From assembly GCF_024806835.1 (NCBI RefSeq), contig NZ_JANTYU010000001.1, positions 124,001 through 188,000 on the forward strand: 64,000 bases of DNA, in the 5' to 3' direction. Both the position numbers and the translations under genes were made by a program. The DNA is from Xanthomonas sp. 3793 (lineage in GTDB: Bacteria > Pseudomonadota > Gammaproteobacteria > Xanthomonadales > Xanthomonadaceae). The notes below the pieces were generated by a model. It was not told the DNA's origin. It searched no databases and worked only from the letters and a program-made list of their open reading frames with translations. Positions 1-9,560 of the stretch are shown piece after piece (within the stretch, counting starts at the first letter, position 1; each line of letters opens with the position of its first letter).

Positions 1-2
1 GG

Positions 3-1364
3 CCATCCACCTTGCAGGAGCATCGCGGCCGCGCGCTCGTGCTGGCGTTCGTCAATGCCAGCTCGGTGTGGTGCGCAGAGCGTCTTGCCGAGCTGGCGCA
101 GTGGCAGGCGCGCAGCCCCGGGCGGCTGCAGGTGATCGTGGTGCAGACGCCGCGTTTCGATAGCGAACGCCTGCCGCAACGCTCGCTCAAGCAACTGCGC
201 GGGCATGGCGTCAGTGCACCGATCCTGCTCGACAAGGACTGGGAAACCTGGCGCCGCTTCGGCATCGAGTCCTGGCCCACGCTGGTCCTGCTGGATGCCT
301 ATGGCCGCGAGCGCCAGCGTCTGGTGGGCGTCACCGGTGATCTGGACAAGGCCCTGGCCGCATTGTGCGAAGGCCAGCAACCGCCCTCCGACGCCGACCT
401 GCAGGGCATCGCGGAGCGCGAACCCGAGCCGCGGCTGGCGCTGCGTTTTCCGACCGGGCTGGCCGCCACCGAAGACCGTCTGTATATCGCCGATACCGGG
501 CATCACCGCGTGCTCGAATGCACGCACGGCGGCCGGGTGTTGCGGCAATTCGGCCACGGCAATGCCGATCTCATCGATGGCGGTACCGGCGAGGCGGCTT
601 TTCGTCGCCCGCAGGGTCTGGCGCTGGAGCGCGATCAGCTGTACGTCGCCGACACCGGCAACCACGCGCTGCGGCGCATCAACCTGCGCAGCGGGCAGGT
701 GGACACCTTGTGCGGCACCGGCCGCTCCGGCGAGCCTGTCGAGGGGCCGCTGGCGTTCGCCGGTGCGTCCGCCTTGAACTATCCGCAAGGGCTGGCCATT
801 GCCGACAACCAGGTGTTGATCGCCATGGCCGGCGACAACCGGATCTGGAGTTACGACCTGGGGCGCGCCGCACTGAGCGCACGTGCCGGTACCGGCGCCC
901 TCGAAATCCGCGATGGCAGCGGCCACCTCGCCGCATTCGCCCAGCCGGCCGGCTTGGCAGCCGTGCAGCAGGTCGCCTACGTCTGCGACGGGTTGGGTTC
1001 GTCGATTCGCACCATGCAGCTGCGCGGCGACCTGGTGCAGACACTGGTGGGCGGGCAGGGCATCTGGCAGTTCGGCGACGAAGACGGGCCACGCGGCACC
1101 GCACGCCTGCAGTTTCCGCAAGCCATCGCACTGGCGGCCGATTCGCCGCTGCTGTGGATTGCCGACACCGGTAACGGCCGCCTGCGTTGTCTGCGTCTGG
1201 GCGGCGGCGAACTGACCACGGTCGAGCTGCCGCGCCGTCTGCACGGCCCGGCAGGGTTGGCGGTTGCCGCCGGCGCAGTCTGGATTGCCGAAACCGACGC
1301 CCACGCCGTCTTGCGCTACGACCTTGCCAGCGGCGCACTGAGCGATATTGCGATAGAAGAATGA
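3..1364 (+). CDS. Thioredoxin-like/NHL-repeat protein, 5' end cut by window
   Basis: The frame is open to the left edge, and the first possible start in the window is a TTG at 12, so the true start probably lies upstream. The first ~110 visible residues look like a thioredoxin fold: a WCAER sequence sits where a WCxxC site would be, so the second cysteine is missing, and a cis-proline-like 'SWPTLVLLD' follows. The rest is NHL-type beta-propeller repeats, seen as recurring 'ADTGNHR' / 'IADTGNGRLR' blades. Thioredoxin plus NHL proteins are widespread and probably act as binding or scaffold proteins rather than active disulfide reductases; that role is inference. The stop codon overlaps the uvrC start (ATGA), so the two genes are probably cotranscribed. 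Confidence 0.8.
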   Translation, partial: PSTLQEHRGRALVLAFVNASSVWCAERLAELAQWQARSPGRLQVIVVQTPRFDSERLPQRSLKQLRGHGVSAPILLDKDWETWRRFGIESWPTLVLLDAYGRERQRLVGVTGDLDKALAALCEGQQPPSDADLQGIAEREPEPRLALRFPTGLAATEDRLYIADTGHHRVLECTHGGRVLRQFGHGNADLIDGGTGEAAFRRPQGLALERDQLYVADTGNHALRRINLRSGQVDTLCGTGRSGEPVEGPLAFAGASALNYPQGLAIADNQVLIAMAGDNRIWSYDLGRAALSARAGTGALEIRDGSGHLAAFAQPAGLAAVQQVAYVCDGLGSSIRTMQLRGDLVQTLVGGQGIWQFGDEDGPRGTARLQFPQAIALAADSPLLWIADTGNGRLRCLRLGGGELTTVELPRRLHGPAGLAVAAGAVWIAETDAHAVLRYDLASGALSDIAIEE

Positions 1365-3217
1365 GCGCAAGGCCCAAAGCCGACTTCGATGGAAAGGCGT
1401 TTGCTGCGCAGCTGAGCACCGCACCCGGCGTTTATCGCATGTATGCGGCCGACGACACCTTGCTCTACGTCGGCAAGGCCGGTGCGTTGCGCAAGCGTGT
1501 CGGCAGCTATTTCAACGGTACGCCAAAGAACGCGCGGCTGACCTCGATGCTGTCGCAGGTCGCGCGCATGGACGTCACCGTGACCCGCAGCGAGGCCGAG
1601 GCGTTGCTGCTGGAAAACCAGCTGATCAAATCCTTGTCGCCGCGCTACAACGTGTCGTTGCGCGACGACAAGAGCTACCCGTATGTGCTGCTGACGCGCG
1701 AAGACTGGCCGCGTATCGCCCTGCACCGCGGCCCGCGTGCGGTGCAGGGGCGCTATTTCGGCCCCTACACCGGCGTGACCGGCGTGCGCGAAACGCTGAG
1801 CCTGATGCACAAGCTGTTCAAGCTGCGCAGTTGCGAAGACAGCGTGTTTCGCAACCGCTCGCGGCCCTGCCTGCAGTACCAGATCGGCCGCTGCAGCGGC
1901 CCGTGCGTGGATCTGGTGGCCGCGCCCGATTACGCCGAGTCGGTACGCCGCGCCACCATGTTCCTCGAAGGCAAGAGCGATCAGCTCGGCGAAGAGATCA
2001 TGCAATCGATGCAGCAGGCCAGCGAAGCGCTCGAATTCGAGCGCGCCGCGCGTCTGCGCGATCTGCTGTCGTCGCTGCGCGGCATGCAGAACCGCCAGTA
2101 CGTCGACGGCCGCGCCGCCGACCTGGACGTGCTGGCCTGCGCCACCCAGTCCAGTCAGGCCTGCGTGCTGCTGCTCAGTTTCCGCGACGGCCGCAATCTG
2201 GGTACGCGGTCGTTCTTTCCCAAGACCAACGGCGAAGACAGCGCCGACGAGATCCTGGCTGCGTTCGTCTCGCAGTACTACGCCGAACACTCGCCGCCGC
2301 GCGAGATCTTGCTGGATCGCGACATCCCCGATGCCGAACTGATCGAGGCTGCGCTCAGCGCCGCCGCCGAGCACAAGGTGGCGTTGAAGTGGAACGTGCG
2401 CGGCGAGCGCGCCGGCTACCTGCTGCTGGCCACGCGCAACGCGCAGCTGACCCTGGTCACCGAGCTCACCAGCCAGAGCGCACAGCACGCACGCAGCGAA
2501 GCGCTGCGCGAGATGCTGGGCCTGCCCGAGCAGGTCAAGCGCGTGGAGTGCTTCGACATCAGTCACACCATGGGCGAAGCCACGGTCGCGTCGTGTGTCG
2601 TGTTCGACGCCAGCGGCCCGGTACGCGGCCAATACCGCCGCTTCAATATTTCCGGCATTACGCCGGGCGACGATTACGCGGCGATGCACCAGGCGATCGA
2701 GCGGCGGTTTCGACGTGCAGTGGAAGAAAACGGCGTCCTCCCCGATGTGCTGCTGATCGACGGCGGTGCCGGTCAGCTGGCGCAGGCACAGGCTGCGCTG
2801 GCCGACCTGGGCGTGGAGAACGTCGTGCTGGTCGGCGTGGCCAAGGGCGAGGAGCGCAGGGCAGGGCACGAGGCGCTGATCATGGCCGATGGCCGCGAGT
2901 TGCGACCGGGCGCTGCATCGCCGGCACTGCAATTCATCCAGCAGGTGCGTGACGAAGCGCACCGCTTTGCGATCACCGGACACCGCGGGCGCCGCCAGAA
3001 AGCGCGCATGACCAGCAAGCTCGAGGACATTCCCGGCATCGGCCCGCGACGCCGCGCGAGCCTGCTCAAGCATTTCGGCGGCCTGGTCGGTCTCAAGGCG
3101 GCCGGCGAAGCCGAGATTGCGCGGGTAGACGGGGTCAATGCCGCACTTGCCGCACGAATCTACGCTAACCTGCATGGGCTGGCGCTCCCCGATGCGCCAG
3201 GCGAGTCGAGCCCGTAA
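1361..3217 (+). CDS. uvrC: Excinuclease ABC subunit C
   Basis: This is the dual-incision nuclease of UvrABC nucleotide excision repair. The 618-residue product starts with a GIY-YIG domain (GVYRMY at about 23-28, YVGKA at about 36-40) for the 3' incision. A UVR motif near 200-235 contacts UvrB, an RNase H-like domain makes the 5' incision, and helix-hairpin-helix motifs lie at the end (around PGIGPRRRASLL). Length fits the family. I chose ATG 1361, which overlaps the upstream stop as ATGA, over an earlier in-frame start at 1187 that would add about 58 low-complexity Arg-rich residues inside the previous gene. The stop overlaps the pgsA start by one base. Confidence 0.96.
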   Translation: MSARPKADFDGKAFAAQLSTAPGVYRMYAADDTLLYVGKAGALRKRVGSYFNGTPKNARLTSMLSQVARMDVTVTRSEAEALLLENQLIKSLSPRYNVSLRDDKSYPYVLLTREDWPRIALHRGPRAVQGRYFGPYTGVTGVRETLSLMHKLFKLRSCEDSVFRNRSRPCLQYQIGRCSGPCVDLVAAPDYAESVRRATMFLEGKSDQLGEEIMQSMQQASEALEFERAARLRDLLSSLRGMQNRQYVDGRAADLDVLACATQSSQACVLLLSFRDGRNLGTRSFFPKTNGEDSADEILAAFVSQYYAEHSPPREILLDRDIPDAELIEAALSAAAEHKVALKWNVRGERAGYLLLATRNAQLTLVTELTSQSAQHARSEALREMLGLPEQVKRVECFDISHTMGEATVASCVVFDASGPVRGQYRRFNISGITPGDDYAAMHQAIERRFRRAVEENGVLPDVLLIDGGAGQLAQAQAALADLGVENVVLVGVAKGEERRAGHEALIMADGRELRPGAASPALQFIQQVRDEAHRFAITGHRGRRQKARMTSKLEDIPGIGPRRRASLLKHFGGLVGLKAAGEAEIARVDGVNAALAARIYANLHGLALPDAPGESSP

Positions 3218-3849
3218 TGAAGTTGACCATCCCCACGTGGCTGACACTGCTGCGGATCCTGATGATCCCGGTGTTGGTCGTGGTGTTCTACCTGCCCTAC
3301 ACCTGGACGAACTTTGCCTCCGCCGGTGTGTTCGCGCTGGCTGCCATCACCGATTGGCTGGATGGCTGGGTTGCGCGGCGGTATCACCAGTATTCCGCAT
3401 TCGGCGCGTTCCTCGATCCGGTCGCCGACAAATTGATGGTCGCAGTCGCCCTGTTTCTCATCGTGCAGGGCCATCCCACGCCGTGGATGGCGTTCTGGGC
3501 GGCGGTCATCGTGGGCCGCGAGATCGCAGTGTCCGCATTGCGTGAGTGGATGGCGGAGATCGGCCAGCGCGCCAAGGTGCGCGTTGCAGCGATCGGCAAG
3601 ATCAAGACCACCGCGCAGATGGTCGCGCTGCTTTGCCTGCTGTATTCGGTCACTCCCGGGCAGATGCCCACGCACGAAATCTGGTTGGGCAATCTGATCT
3701 TCCGTGCCGGCTATTGGACATTGGCGATCGCCGCACTGCTGACCTTGTGGTCCGGTTTTCAGTATCTGCAGGCAGCATGGCCAAGTCTGCGCGCTGACGA
3801 AAAAGCGGCGATCAGCAACAAGCCGAAAAAAATCGAAAGCAACAGTTGA
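3217..3849 (+). CDS. pgsA: CDP-diacylglycerol--glycerol-3-phosphate 3-phosphatidyltransferase
   Basis: This inner-membrane enzyme makes phosphatidylglycerol phosphate, the committed step to phosphatidylglycerol and cardiolipin. The 210-residue protein has several hydrophobic segments and the complete CDP-alcohol phosphotransferase signature D-x2-DG-x2-AR-x8-G-x3-D-x3-D (around DWLDGWVAR followed by GAFLDPVAD). It begins one base inside the uvrC stop codon (TAATG), so it is translationally coupled. The uvrC-pgsA pair is conserved across proteobacteria. The tRNA promoter that follows starts inside its last codons. Confidence 0.96.
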   Translation: MKLTIPTWLTLLRILMIPVLVVVFYLPYTWTNFASAGVFALAAITDWLDGWVARRYHQYSAFGAFLDPVADKLMVAVALFLIVQGHPTPWMAFWAAVIVGREIAVSALREWMAEIGQRAKVRVAAIGKIKTTAQMVALLCLLYSVTPGQMPTHEIWLGNLIFRAGYWTLAIAALLTLWSGFQYLQAAWPSLRADEKAAISNKPKKIESNS

Positions 3850-3873
3850 CAGCTATCCTGTTCGCTGTAGAAT
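3846..3873 (+). promoter_or_regulatory. Sigma-70 promoter of the tRNA-Gly/Cys/Gly cluster
   Basis: There is a consensus -35 TTGACA at 3846-3851, a 16-bp spacer and a -10 TAGAAT at 3868-3873. The mature tRNA-Gly begins 13 bases after the -10 element. The -35 box overlaps the pgsA stop codon. This is a clear independent promoter for the tRNA operon. Confidence 0.75.
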
Positions 3874-3885
3874 TTCGCCTCCCAA

Positions 3886-3961
<76 letters not shown>

Positions 3962-4029
3962 GATTTAGACAAGGCCCCCTGTCCGAGGTCTCGTTGTTTC
4001 AAGGCAGGATGCCTTGGGTTTGATGTTTC

Positions 4030-4103
4030 GGCCTGGTGGTAGAGTGGTTATGCAGCGGACTGCAAATCCGCGTACGCCGGTTCAATTCCGGCCCAGGCCT
4101 CCA
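4030..4103 (+). tRNA. tRNA-Cys (GCA)
   Basis: The 74-base cloverleaf has acceptor stem GGCCTGG/CCAGGCC, anticodon stem GCGGA/TCCGC with loop CTGCAAA (anticodon GCA), T-loop TTCAATT and an encoded CCA. It sits between the two identical tRNA-Gly genes. Confidence 0.96.
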
Positions 4104-4183
4104 TACTGCAGTCGCTTTTTTCGCGTCGGCAACGATGGCGGGACTAGCGCAACGAAGTGACAAGCTGTACAATTTAGTTTCAC

Positions 4184-4259
<76 letters not shown>

Positions 4260-4264
4260 AATTC

Positions 4265-4304
4265 AGACCCCGGATATCCCGCGATATCCGGGGTCTTTGT
4301 TTTC
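4265..4304 (+). terminator. Rho-independent terminator of the tRNA cluster
   Basis: A perfect 14-bp stem (4265-4278 with 4283-4296) encloses a 4-base loop and is followed by TTGTTTT. It lies 5 bases after the second tRNA-Gly. Confidence 0.9.
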
Positions 4305-4908
4305 CGTCATAGGAAGCTTTCTCCGGCGAGCATGCTGTCGTTGAACGTGGCTTGTGGCTGAGCAAGCTCTCTGCATGACGCCAGAGCCGAGAGCTCCCAT
4401 GCAGATCCGCAAGCTTGTGCACGTTGCGGCGGTGTCTGCCATGCAGTGGACCAGACGCGCGCCGTGGCCTCGCGCCACTCTGCGTGCTGTGCACCAGCGA
4501 TCGGGCGAGTGGGGGTGGCGAATCGAAGTTCTTGGCCCTACAGACTCCTCATTCGGCGGCAACTGGTGTTGCAGCAGCGGAGCTGTTCGCCGCACCGCCA
4601 ATGCCATGGCTCGAATGCAGTCAGCCTCTCGTCTGCCGGCCCGAGTTTGGAGTGCCAGTGTCGACTGGCGTGTCGCGAGACGCCTGCAAGAGCATTTCGC
4701 AGACAAGCACTAAGATGGAAGCCGCGGGCAGGTTTCAGTCCGTAGACCATGCGCCACCGCTTGCCTGCGCAGTGGACATTGCACGCGTCGCCGTGATTGC
4801 AGGTGGTGGTGGTGGTGCTCGCGGACATGCCGACTGCATGAGTGGCAGGAAAGCGTCCTCAAAGACGCCATGTCATCGCATCTGGCAATGGATTTTCGTG
4901 CCAGCGTG
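4305..4908. other. Non-coding or unassigned stretch between tRNA loci
   Basis: About 600 bases separate the tRNA terminator from tRNA-Leu. Open frames exist on both strands (up to ~195 codons), but their translations are Arg/Cys/Ala-rich, show no recognisable domain, and one runs through the tRNA-Leu gene. I see no supported gene here. Confidence 0.5.
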
Positions 4909-4992
4909 TGCCCGGGGCGGGGGTCGAACCCGCATAGCCTTGCAGCTGAGGGATTTTAAGTCCCTTGCGTCTACCAATTTCGCCACCCGGGC
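4909..4992 (-). tRNA. tRNA-Leu (TAA)
   Basis: Read on the minus strand, the acceptor stem GCCCGGG (from 4992) pairs with CCCGGGC (to 4910). The anticodon stem AGGGA/TCCCT encloses CTTAAAA (anticodon TAA). There is a long class-II variable arm and a GGTTCGACCC T-arm. CCA does not appear to be encoded: bases after the discriminator A read CAC. It is transcribed toward the tRNA-Gly cluster. Confidence 0.93.
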
Positions 4993-5131
4993 ATTGCGAT
5001 AGCGTGCCTGATTGCGCGGCGATTGTGAATCTCCAGGCGACGATTCTTGCCAAGGCCCGGACATGCCGCGTGCGCTATGCTGCCGCCGCACAGCCGCGCG
5101 GTACCCACTGCGCGCGACCCAAAGGAACCGC

Positions 5132-6424
5132 ATGTCCGGCAACACGCTTCTCCCACTGCTGCATTCGCGCATTGCCGTCATCGGGCTCGGCTACGTGGGC
5201 CTGCCGTTGGCAGTGGCGTTTGGCCAGCACCGCGACACCCTGGGTTTCGATATCGATGCGCAGCGGGTCGCGCAACTGCGCGACGGTCACGACGCCACAT
5301 TGGAATTGGACGATGCCGAACTAGCGGCCGCAACACAGTTGCGCTACAGCGCAACTGCGGCTGACCTGGCGAGCTGCAGCATCTTCATCGTCACCGTGCC
5401 GACCCCGATCGACAGCTTCGAGCAGCCGGACCTGGAGCCGTTGCGCAGCGCCACGACCCTGATTGCCGCCGCGCTCAAGCCCGGCGATCTGGTGATCTAC
5501 GAATCCACCGTGTATCCGGGCACCACCGAGGAAGTCTGCGTGCCGCTGCTCGAGGCTGCCTCCGGCCTGCGCTTCAACGAAGACTTTTTCTGCGGCTACA
5601 GCCCCGAGCGCGTCAACCCCGGCGATCGTCAGCGACGGCTGCGCGATATTCGCAAGATCACCTCCGGCTCGACGCCGCAGGCTGCAGAGACGGTCGATGC
5701 GCTGTATGCCGGCATCATCACGGCGGGCACGTGGCGCGCGTCGTCGATGCGCGTGGCCGAAGCGGCCAAGGTGGTCGAAAACATCCAGCGCGACGTCAAT
5801 ATCGCCTTGGTCAACGAGCTGGCGCTGATCTTCGACAAGCTCGGAATCGACACGCTCGATGTGCTCGAAGCCGCCGGCACCAAGTGGAATTTCCTGCCGT
5901 TCCGGCCTGGCCTGGTCGGCGGCCATTGCATCGGCGTGGACCCGTACTATCTGATGCACAAATCCGAAAGCGTGGGTTACCACCCGGACCTGATCCATAC
6001 CGCGCGCCAGGTCAACAACCGCGTCGGCCGGCATGTCGCCGAGCGCGTCTGCGGCATGTTGGCGCTACGCGGCGTCACGCTGGCGCAGGCGCGGGTGTTG
6101 GTGCTGGGTGCCACCTTCAAGGAAAACTGCCCGGACCTGCGCAATAGCCGTGCCCTGGAATTGGTGCAGCTGTTGCAGGCGGCCGGCGTGCAGGTCGATA
6201 CCTGCGACCCGTGGGCAGACCCGGAACAAGCCTTGCAGCATGGCGGCGTGCAGCTATGCGAGGCGCCGGACGAGGGCGCCTACGATGCGGTCGTGTTGGC
6301 AGTGGCGCACGCGCAGTATCGCGATTACGACGTAGCGCGCATCGCTGCGCTCGGCAAGCCGGGCGCGGTGGTGTACGACGTCAAGTCGGTGTGGCCGCGC
6401 GCGGCTGTCAGCGATCGCCTGTGA
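5132..6424 (+). CDS. tviB: Nucleotide-sugar dehydrogenase (TviB/VipA-like, UDP-HexNAc 6-dehydrogenase family)
   Basis: The 430-residue enzyme probably oxidises a UDP-N-acetylhexosamine to the uronic acid for surface polysaccharide synthesis. It has an N-terminal Rossmann site (GLGYVGLPLA, about 18-27), the central dehydrogenase domain, the catalytic cysteine in GGHCIGVDPYY (C266) and a C-terminal UDP-binding domain (GATFKENCPDLRNS). ATG 5132 follows an AAAGGA ribosome-binding site at 5121; upstream in-frame codons are not domain-like. Fold and catalytic residues are certain; the sugar substrate is inferred from closest resemblance to TviB rather than to UDP-glucose dehydrogenase. Its end overlaps the convergent flavoprotein gene by 17 bases. 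Confidence 0.88.
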   Translation: MSGNTLLPLLHSRIAVIGLGYVGLPLAVAFGQHRDTLGFDIDAQRVAQLRDGHDATLELDDAELAAATQLRYSATAADLASCSIFIVTVPTPIDSFEQPDLEPLRSATTLIAAALKPGDLVIYESTVYPGTTEEVCVPLLEAASGLRFNEDFFCGYSPERVNPGDRQRRLRDIRKITSGSTPQAAETVDALYAGIITAGTWRASSMRVAEAAKVVENIQRDVNIALVNELALIFDKLGIDTLDVLEAAGTKWNFLPFRPGLVGGHCIGVDPYYLMHKSESVGYHPDLIHTARQVNNRVGRHVAERVCGMLALRGVTLAQARVLVLGATFKENCPDLRNSRALELVQLLQAAGVQVDTCDPWADPEQALQHGGVQLCEAPDEGAYDAVVLAVAHAQYRDYDVARIAALGKPGAVVYDVKSVWPRAAVSDRL

Positions 6425-7670
6425 CGCGATCGTGTCGACGGTGCAGCCAGTCGACGGCGCCAAGCGCGGCGCGTCGTCCGCTGGCAAAACATGCGGTCAA
6501 CAGATAGCCGCCGGTTGGCGCTTCCCAGTCGAGCATTTCGCCCGCACAGAACACCCCAGGTAGCGCGCGCGCCATCAGCTGCGCGTCCAGCGCTTCCAGT
6601 CGCACGCCACCGGCCGAACTGATTGCCTCGGCGAGCGGGCGGGGCCTGAGCAGGCGCAGCGGCAGGTGCTTGAGCGTGCGTGCAACCCGCGCAAGATCGT
6701 CGCCGGCCTGCTTGCCCAGATGCTCGTACAGTAGCGCGGCCTTGACCCCTTCGATGCCGACCTGGCGACGCAACTGCTCGCTGAAACTGCGCCCCTTGCG
6801 CGGCAGGGACAAGTCGGCGCTTATCCGTTCCAAGGTCCGTCCCGGCACGAGATCCAGGCCGAGCTCCGCATGCCCATCGACATCGATCTGGTGGCGCAAC
6901 TCGGCGGCGATTGCATAGATCAGGCTGCCTTCGATGCCGGTGTCGGTCGCGACGCATTCGCCCTGCAATGCATGCTGCACGCCGGCGCCATCGCGCCAGT
7001 GTGCGACGACCGGCTTGAGCGGCGCGCCTGCATGCCGTTGCACAAAATGCGCGCTCCAGTCGATATCGAAACCGCAGTTGGCGGGCACCAGCGGGGCGAC
7101 GGCGATGCCGCGTTGCTGCAGCGTTGCCTGCCATTGGCCATCCGATCCAAGCTGCGGCCAACTGCCGCCACCCAGCGCCAGCACCACCGCATCGGCATGA
7201 CAGGCGATGTCGCCTGCAGCCGTTGCGAACCGCAGTACGCCGTCGTCGCTCCAGCCCAGCCAGCGATGCTGCACATGGAAGTCGACGCCCTGGTCCTTGA
7301 GTCTGCGCACCCAGCCGCGCAGCAGCGGCGCAGCCTTGCGATCGATCGGGAACACACGCCCCGAGCTGCCGACATAGGTCTCCACGCCCAGGTCGCGTGC
7401 CCATCCGCGCAAGGCGTCAGCATCGAAGTCTTGCAGCCACGATGCCACCGCCGAGGTGCGCTCGCGGTAGCGCTGGGCGAACAGCGGCATCGGATCGGAA
7501 TGGGTGAGATTCAGCCCGCCCTTGCCGGCGATCAGGAACTTGCGTCCCACCGAGCCCTTGGCCTCGTACAGATCGACCGCAATCCCGGCAGCGCATGCCA
7601 CTTCAGCGGCCATGAGCCCCGCAGGTCCGCCGCCAATCACCGCCAGTCGCGGTCTGTTCGTGTCCATCAT
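6408..7670 (-). CDS. HI0933-family NAD(P)/FAD-dependent flavoprotein
   Basis: This 420-residue BaiN/RdsA-like flavoprotein has an N-terminal dinucleotide-binding GGGPAGLMAAE (about 13-23) and the family motif with KGGLNLTHSD. The C-terminal FAD site ends in GEMLDWEAPTGGYLL. It resembles the TIGR03862 branch, whose substrate is unknown. A second Met follows the first; either could start. It is 11 bases downstream of the FKBP-type isomerase gene on the same strand and may share its transcript. Confidence 0.85.
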   Translation of the reverse strand: MMDTNRPRLAVIGGGPAGLMAAEVACAAGIAVDLYEAKGSVGRKFLIAGKGGLNLTHSDPMPLFAQRYRERTSAVASWLQDFDADALRGWARDLGVETYVGSSGRVFPIDRKAAPLLRGWVRRLKDQGVDFHVQHRWLGWSDDGVLRFATAAGDIACHADAVVLALGGGSWPQLGSDGQWQATLQQRGIAVAPLVPANCGFDIDWSAHFVQRHAGAPLKPVVAHWRDGAGVQHALQGECVATDTGIEGSLIYAIAAELRHQIDVDGHAELGLDLVPGRTLERISADLSLPRKGRSFSEQLRRQVGIEGVKAALLYEHLGKQAGDDLARVARTLKHLPLRLLRPRPLAEAISSAGGVRLEALDAQLMARALPGVFCAGEMLDWEAPTGGYLLTACFASGRRAALGAVDWLHRRHDRVTGDR

Positions 7671-7681
7671 TGCTCAGGCAC

Positions 7682-8113
7682 TCAGCGTGGCTGAACGCCG
7701 AGCAGTTCTACGTCGAACACCAACGATGCGCCGGGCGGAATCACGCCCCCTGCGCCATTGTCGCCATAACCGTAGTCGGGCGGGATCATCAAGGTGCGCT
7801 TGCCGCCCACACGCATGCCGGCAACGCCATCGTCCCAGCCGCGGATCACCTGATGCCCGCCCAGTACGAACTGGAAGGGTTCTGCGCGATCGAGCGAGCT
7901 GTCGAATTTCTTGCCGTGCTTGTCGGCAGCTTTTTCGTCGTACAGCCAGCCGCTGTAGTGCACGGTGACCATCGTACCCGGCGTGGCTTCAGCGCCGGTG
8001 CCGACGGTGCGGTCGATCCGTTCGAAGCTGGCAATGGTGCCGCCGGACGGCGGCAGGGCAGGTGCGCAGCCGACAAGCAACAGCGCGGCACAGAGCGTCA
8101 ACAGAAGGCGCAT
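7682..8113 (-). CDS. FKBP-type peptidyl-prolyl cis-trans isomerase, lipoprotein
   Basis: The 143-residue protein begins with a lipoprotein signal ([16 protein letters not shown]), so it should be anchored to the envelope after cleavage before the cysteine. The rest is one FKBP domain: [32 protein letters not shown], and a terminal [16 protein letters not shown]. It would catalyse proline isomerisation in periplasmic protein folding. I chose the ATG at 8113, which gives a compact signal peptide; an ATG four codons earlier (8125) is also possible. Confidence 0.9.
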   Translation of the reverse strand: MRLLLTLCAALLLVGCAPALPPSGGTIASFERIDRTVGTGAEATPGTMVTVHYSGWLYDEKAADKHGKKFDSSLDRAEPFQFVLGGHQVIRGWDDGVAGMRVGGKRTLMIPPDYGYGDNGAGGVIPPGASLVFDVELLGVQPR

Positions 8114-8172
8114 GGGGTGATCCATGAAGGAAGGCGGCCATTATTGCATCTGGGTCCCGTTATCATCGCGCC

Positions 8173-8538
8173 ATGGCCAAGCTGCTGCTCAATCTGCGTA
8201 ATGTTCCCGACGACGAAGCCGACGAGGTGCGGGCGCTGCTGCGCGAGCACCTGGTGCAGATCTACGAAACCCGGCCCAGCAACTGGGGCATTTCCGCAGG
8301 CGGCATCTGGCTCAGCGACGATGCCGACTACCCGCGCGCCAGGGCGGTGCTGGATGCGTATCAGGCCCAGCGTGGCGCGCTGGCGCGGGCGCAGCGGCAG
8401 GAAGCGATCGCCGCGGGCACTGCAGAGACCTTTGTTGCATTGCTGCGCAGGCGACCGGTGTTCGTGATCGTCACGCTGGTGGGGATGCTGATCGTCGCAT
8501 CGTTGGTGTTGCTGCCATTTCTGTTGCTGCGTGGCTGA
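8173..8538 (+). CDS. DUF6164-like small membrane-anchored protein
   Basis: The 121-residue product has a soluble N-terminal part (NLRNVPDDEADEVRALL...SNWGISAGGIWL) resembling the DUF6164 family, and one C-terminal transmembrane helix (VFVIVTLVGMLIVASLVLLPFLLL) followed by two or three residues. This is a tail-anchored layout. The N-terminal sequence, with acid-rich turns and a conserved WGI, may bind a ligand or partner; no function is established. It is divergent from the FKBP gene with only ~60 bases between starts. Confidence 0.75.
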   Translation: MAKLLLNLRNVPDDEADEVRALLREHLVQIYETRPSNWGISAGGIWLSDDADYPRARAVLDAYQAQRGALARAQRQEAIAAGTAETFVALLRRRPVFVIVTLVGMLIVASLVLLPFLLLRG

Positions 8539-8697
8539 CGGCGCATCGCGCCGTGACCGGTAATGGGATCGGGGCTGGATACAGATATCCCTTGCCCCGG
8601 GGGCCTTGAGGCAGCGCGGTCGCTCTCACTGCCCGCAGGGCGATGGATCATCCGGCAGGCGCTCGCTACCCGGCGTCGGGCGCCTTAAAATACCCGG

Positions 8698-9459
8698 ATG
8701 ATCACCAATACTGCGGCGTACCAATTCGTCGCCATCCACGACCCGCAGCAGCTGGCCGACAGCGTGCTGCTGCACGCCGAACAGCAGTCGCTGAAGGGCT
8801 CTGTGCTGGTGGCCGAAGAGGGCATCAATCTCTTTCTGGCGGGCGAAGCCGAGCGGATCGGCGCGTTTTATCGCTGGCTGCAGGGCGACCCACGTTTTTC
8901 GCAGATGCGCATCAAGTACAGCCAGAGCGCGCAGCAGCCGTTTGCGCGGCTCAAGGTCAAGGTCAAGCCGGAGATCATCAGCTTCCGTCGCGACGATGCA
9001 TCGCCGCTGCAAGGCCGTGCGCCGACAGTGACGCCTGCGGTGTTGCGCGAGTGGATGCGCAACGGGCGGGATGACCGGGGCCGCCCGCTGGTGTTGCTCG
9101 ATACGCGCAACGCGCAGGAAGTGGCCTATGGCACGTTTCAGGGGGCGCTGACCCTGCCGATCGACAAGTTCACCGAGTTGCCCGCAGCACTTGAAACGCA
9201 TCGCGCTGCATTGGCCGATGCCACGGTGGTGAGTTTTTGCACCGGCGGTATCCGTTGCGAGAAGGCGGCACTGTGGATGCAGGCCGATGGCATGGATAAC
9301 GTCCTGCAGCTGGAAGGCGGAATCCTGGGCTATTTCGAAGAAGTCGGCGGCGAAGGCTACGACGGCCGCTGTTTCGTCTTCGATGAGCGCGTCGCACTCG
9401 ATCCTGCGCTGCGTCCGCTGGTGGACGATGCGCGGACCGCCGAACCGGGAAAAGTCTGA
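8698..9459 (+). CDS. Rhodanese-domain protein, UPF0176/TrhO-like
   Basis: The 253-residue protein has an N-terminal domain typical of UPF0176 (VLVAEEGINLFLAG) and a C-terminal rhodanese domain with the active-site loop FCTGGIRCEKAA. In the family, TrhO hydroxylates U34 of certain tRNAs using that catalytic cysteine. It is about 100 residues shorter than E. coli TrhO because the cysteine-rich C-terminal extension is absent, so equivalence of function is not certain. The ATG follows a CCCGG sequence; no strong ribosome-binding site is visible. Confidence 0.82.
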   Translation: MITNTAAYQFVAIHDPQQLADSVLLHAEQQSLKGSVLVAEEGINLFLAGEAERIGAFYRWLQGDPRFSQMRIKYSQSAQQPFARLKVKVKPEIISFRRDDASPLQGRAPTVTPAVLREWMRNGRDDRGRPLVLLDTRNAQEVAYGTFQGALTLPIDKFTELPAALETHRAALADATVVSFCTGGIRCEKAALWMQADGMDNVLQLEGGILGYFEEVGGEGYDGRCFVFDERVALDPALRPLVDDARTAEPGKV

Positions 9460-9560
9460 CCGGGCGCGACTGCATTGCCCGATGCAGCCGGTCTTGCCGG
9501 CGCTTGCATCATGCGACCACACTGCAGTGGCACATCGCGCGAAGTCAGCAGTGCTACATG

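Noticed and set aside
1187-1360. Longer N-terminus for UvrC
   Set aside because: Would overlap the previous gene by 178 bases and adds Arg-rich residues not seen in UvrC proteins.
1316-3247. Long open frame (about 640 codons) opposite uvrC
   Set aside because: Antisense shadow of uvrC; the sense strand has complete UvrC motifs.
4415-5002. 195-codon open frame near the tRNAs
   Set aside because: It runs into the tRNA-Leu gene, is Cys/Arg-rich and resembles no protein family.
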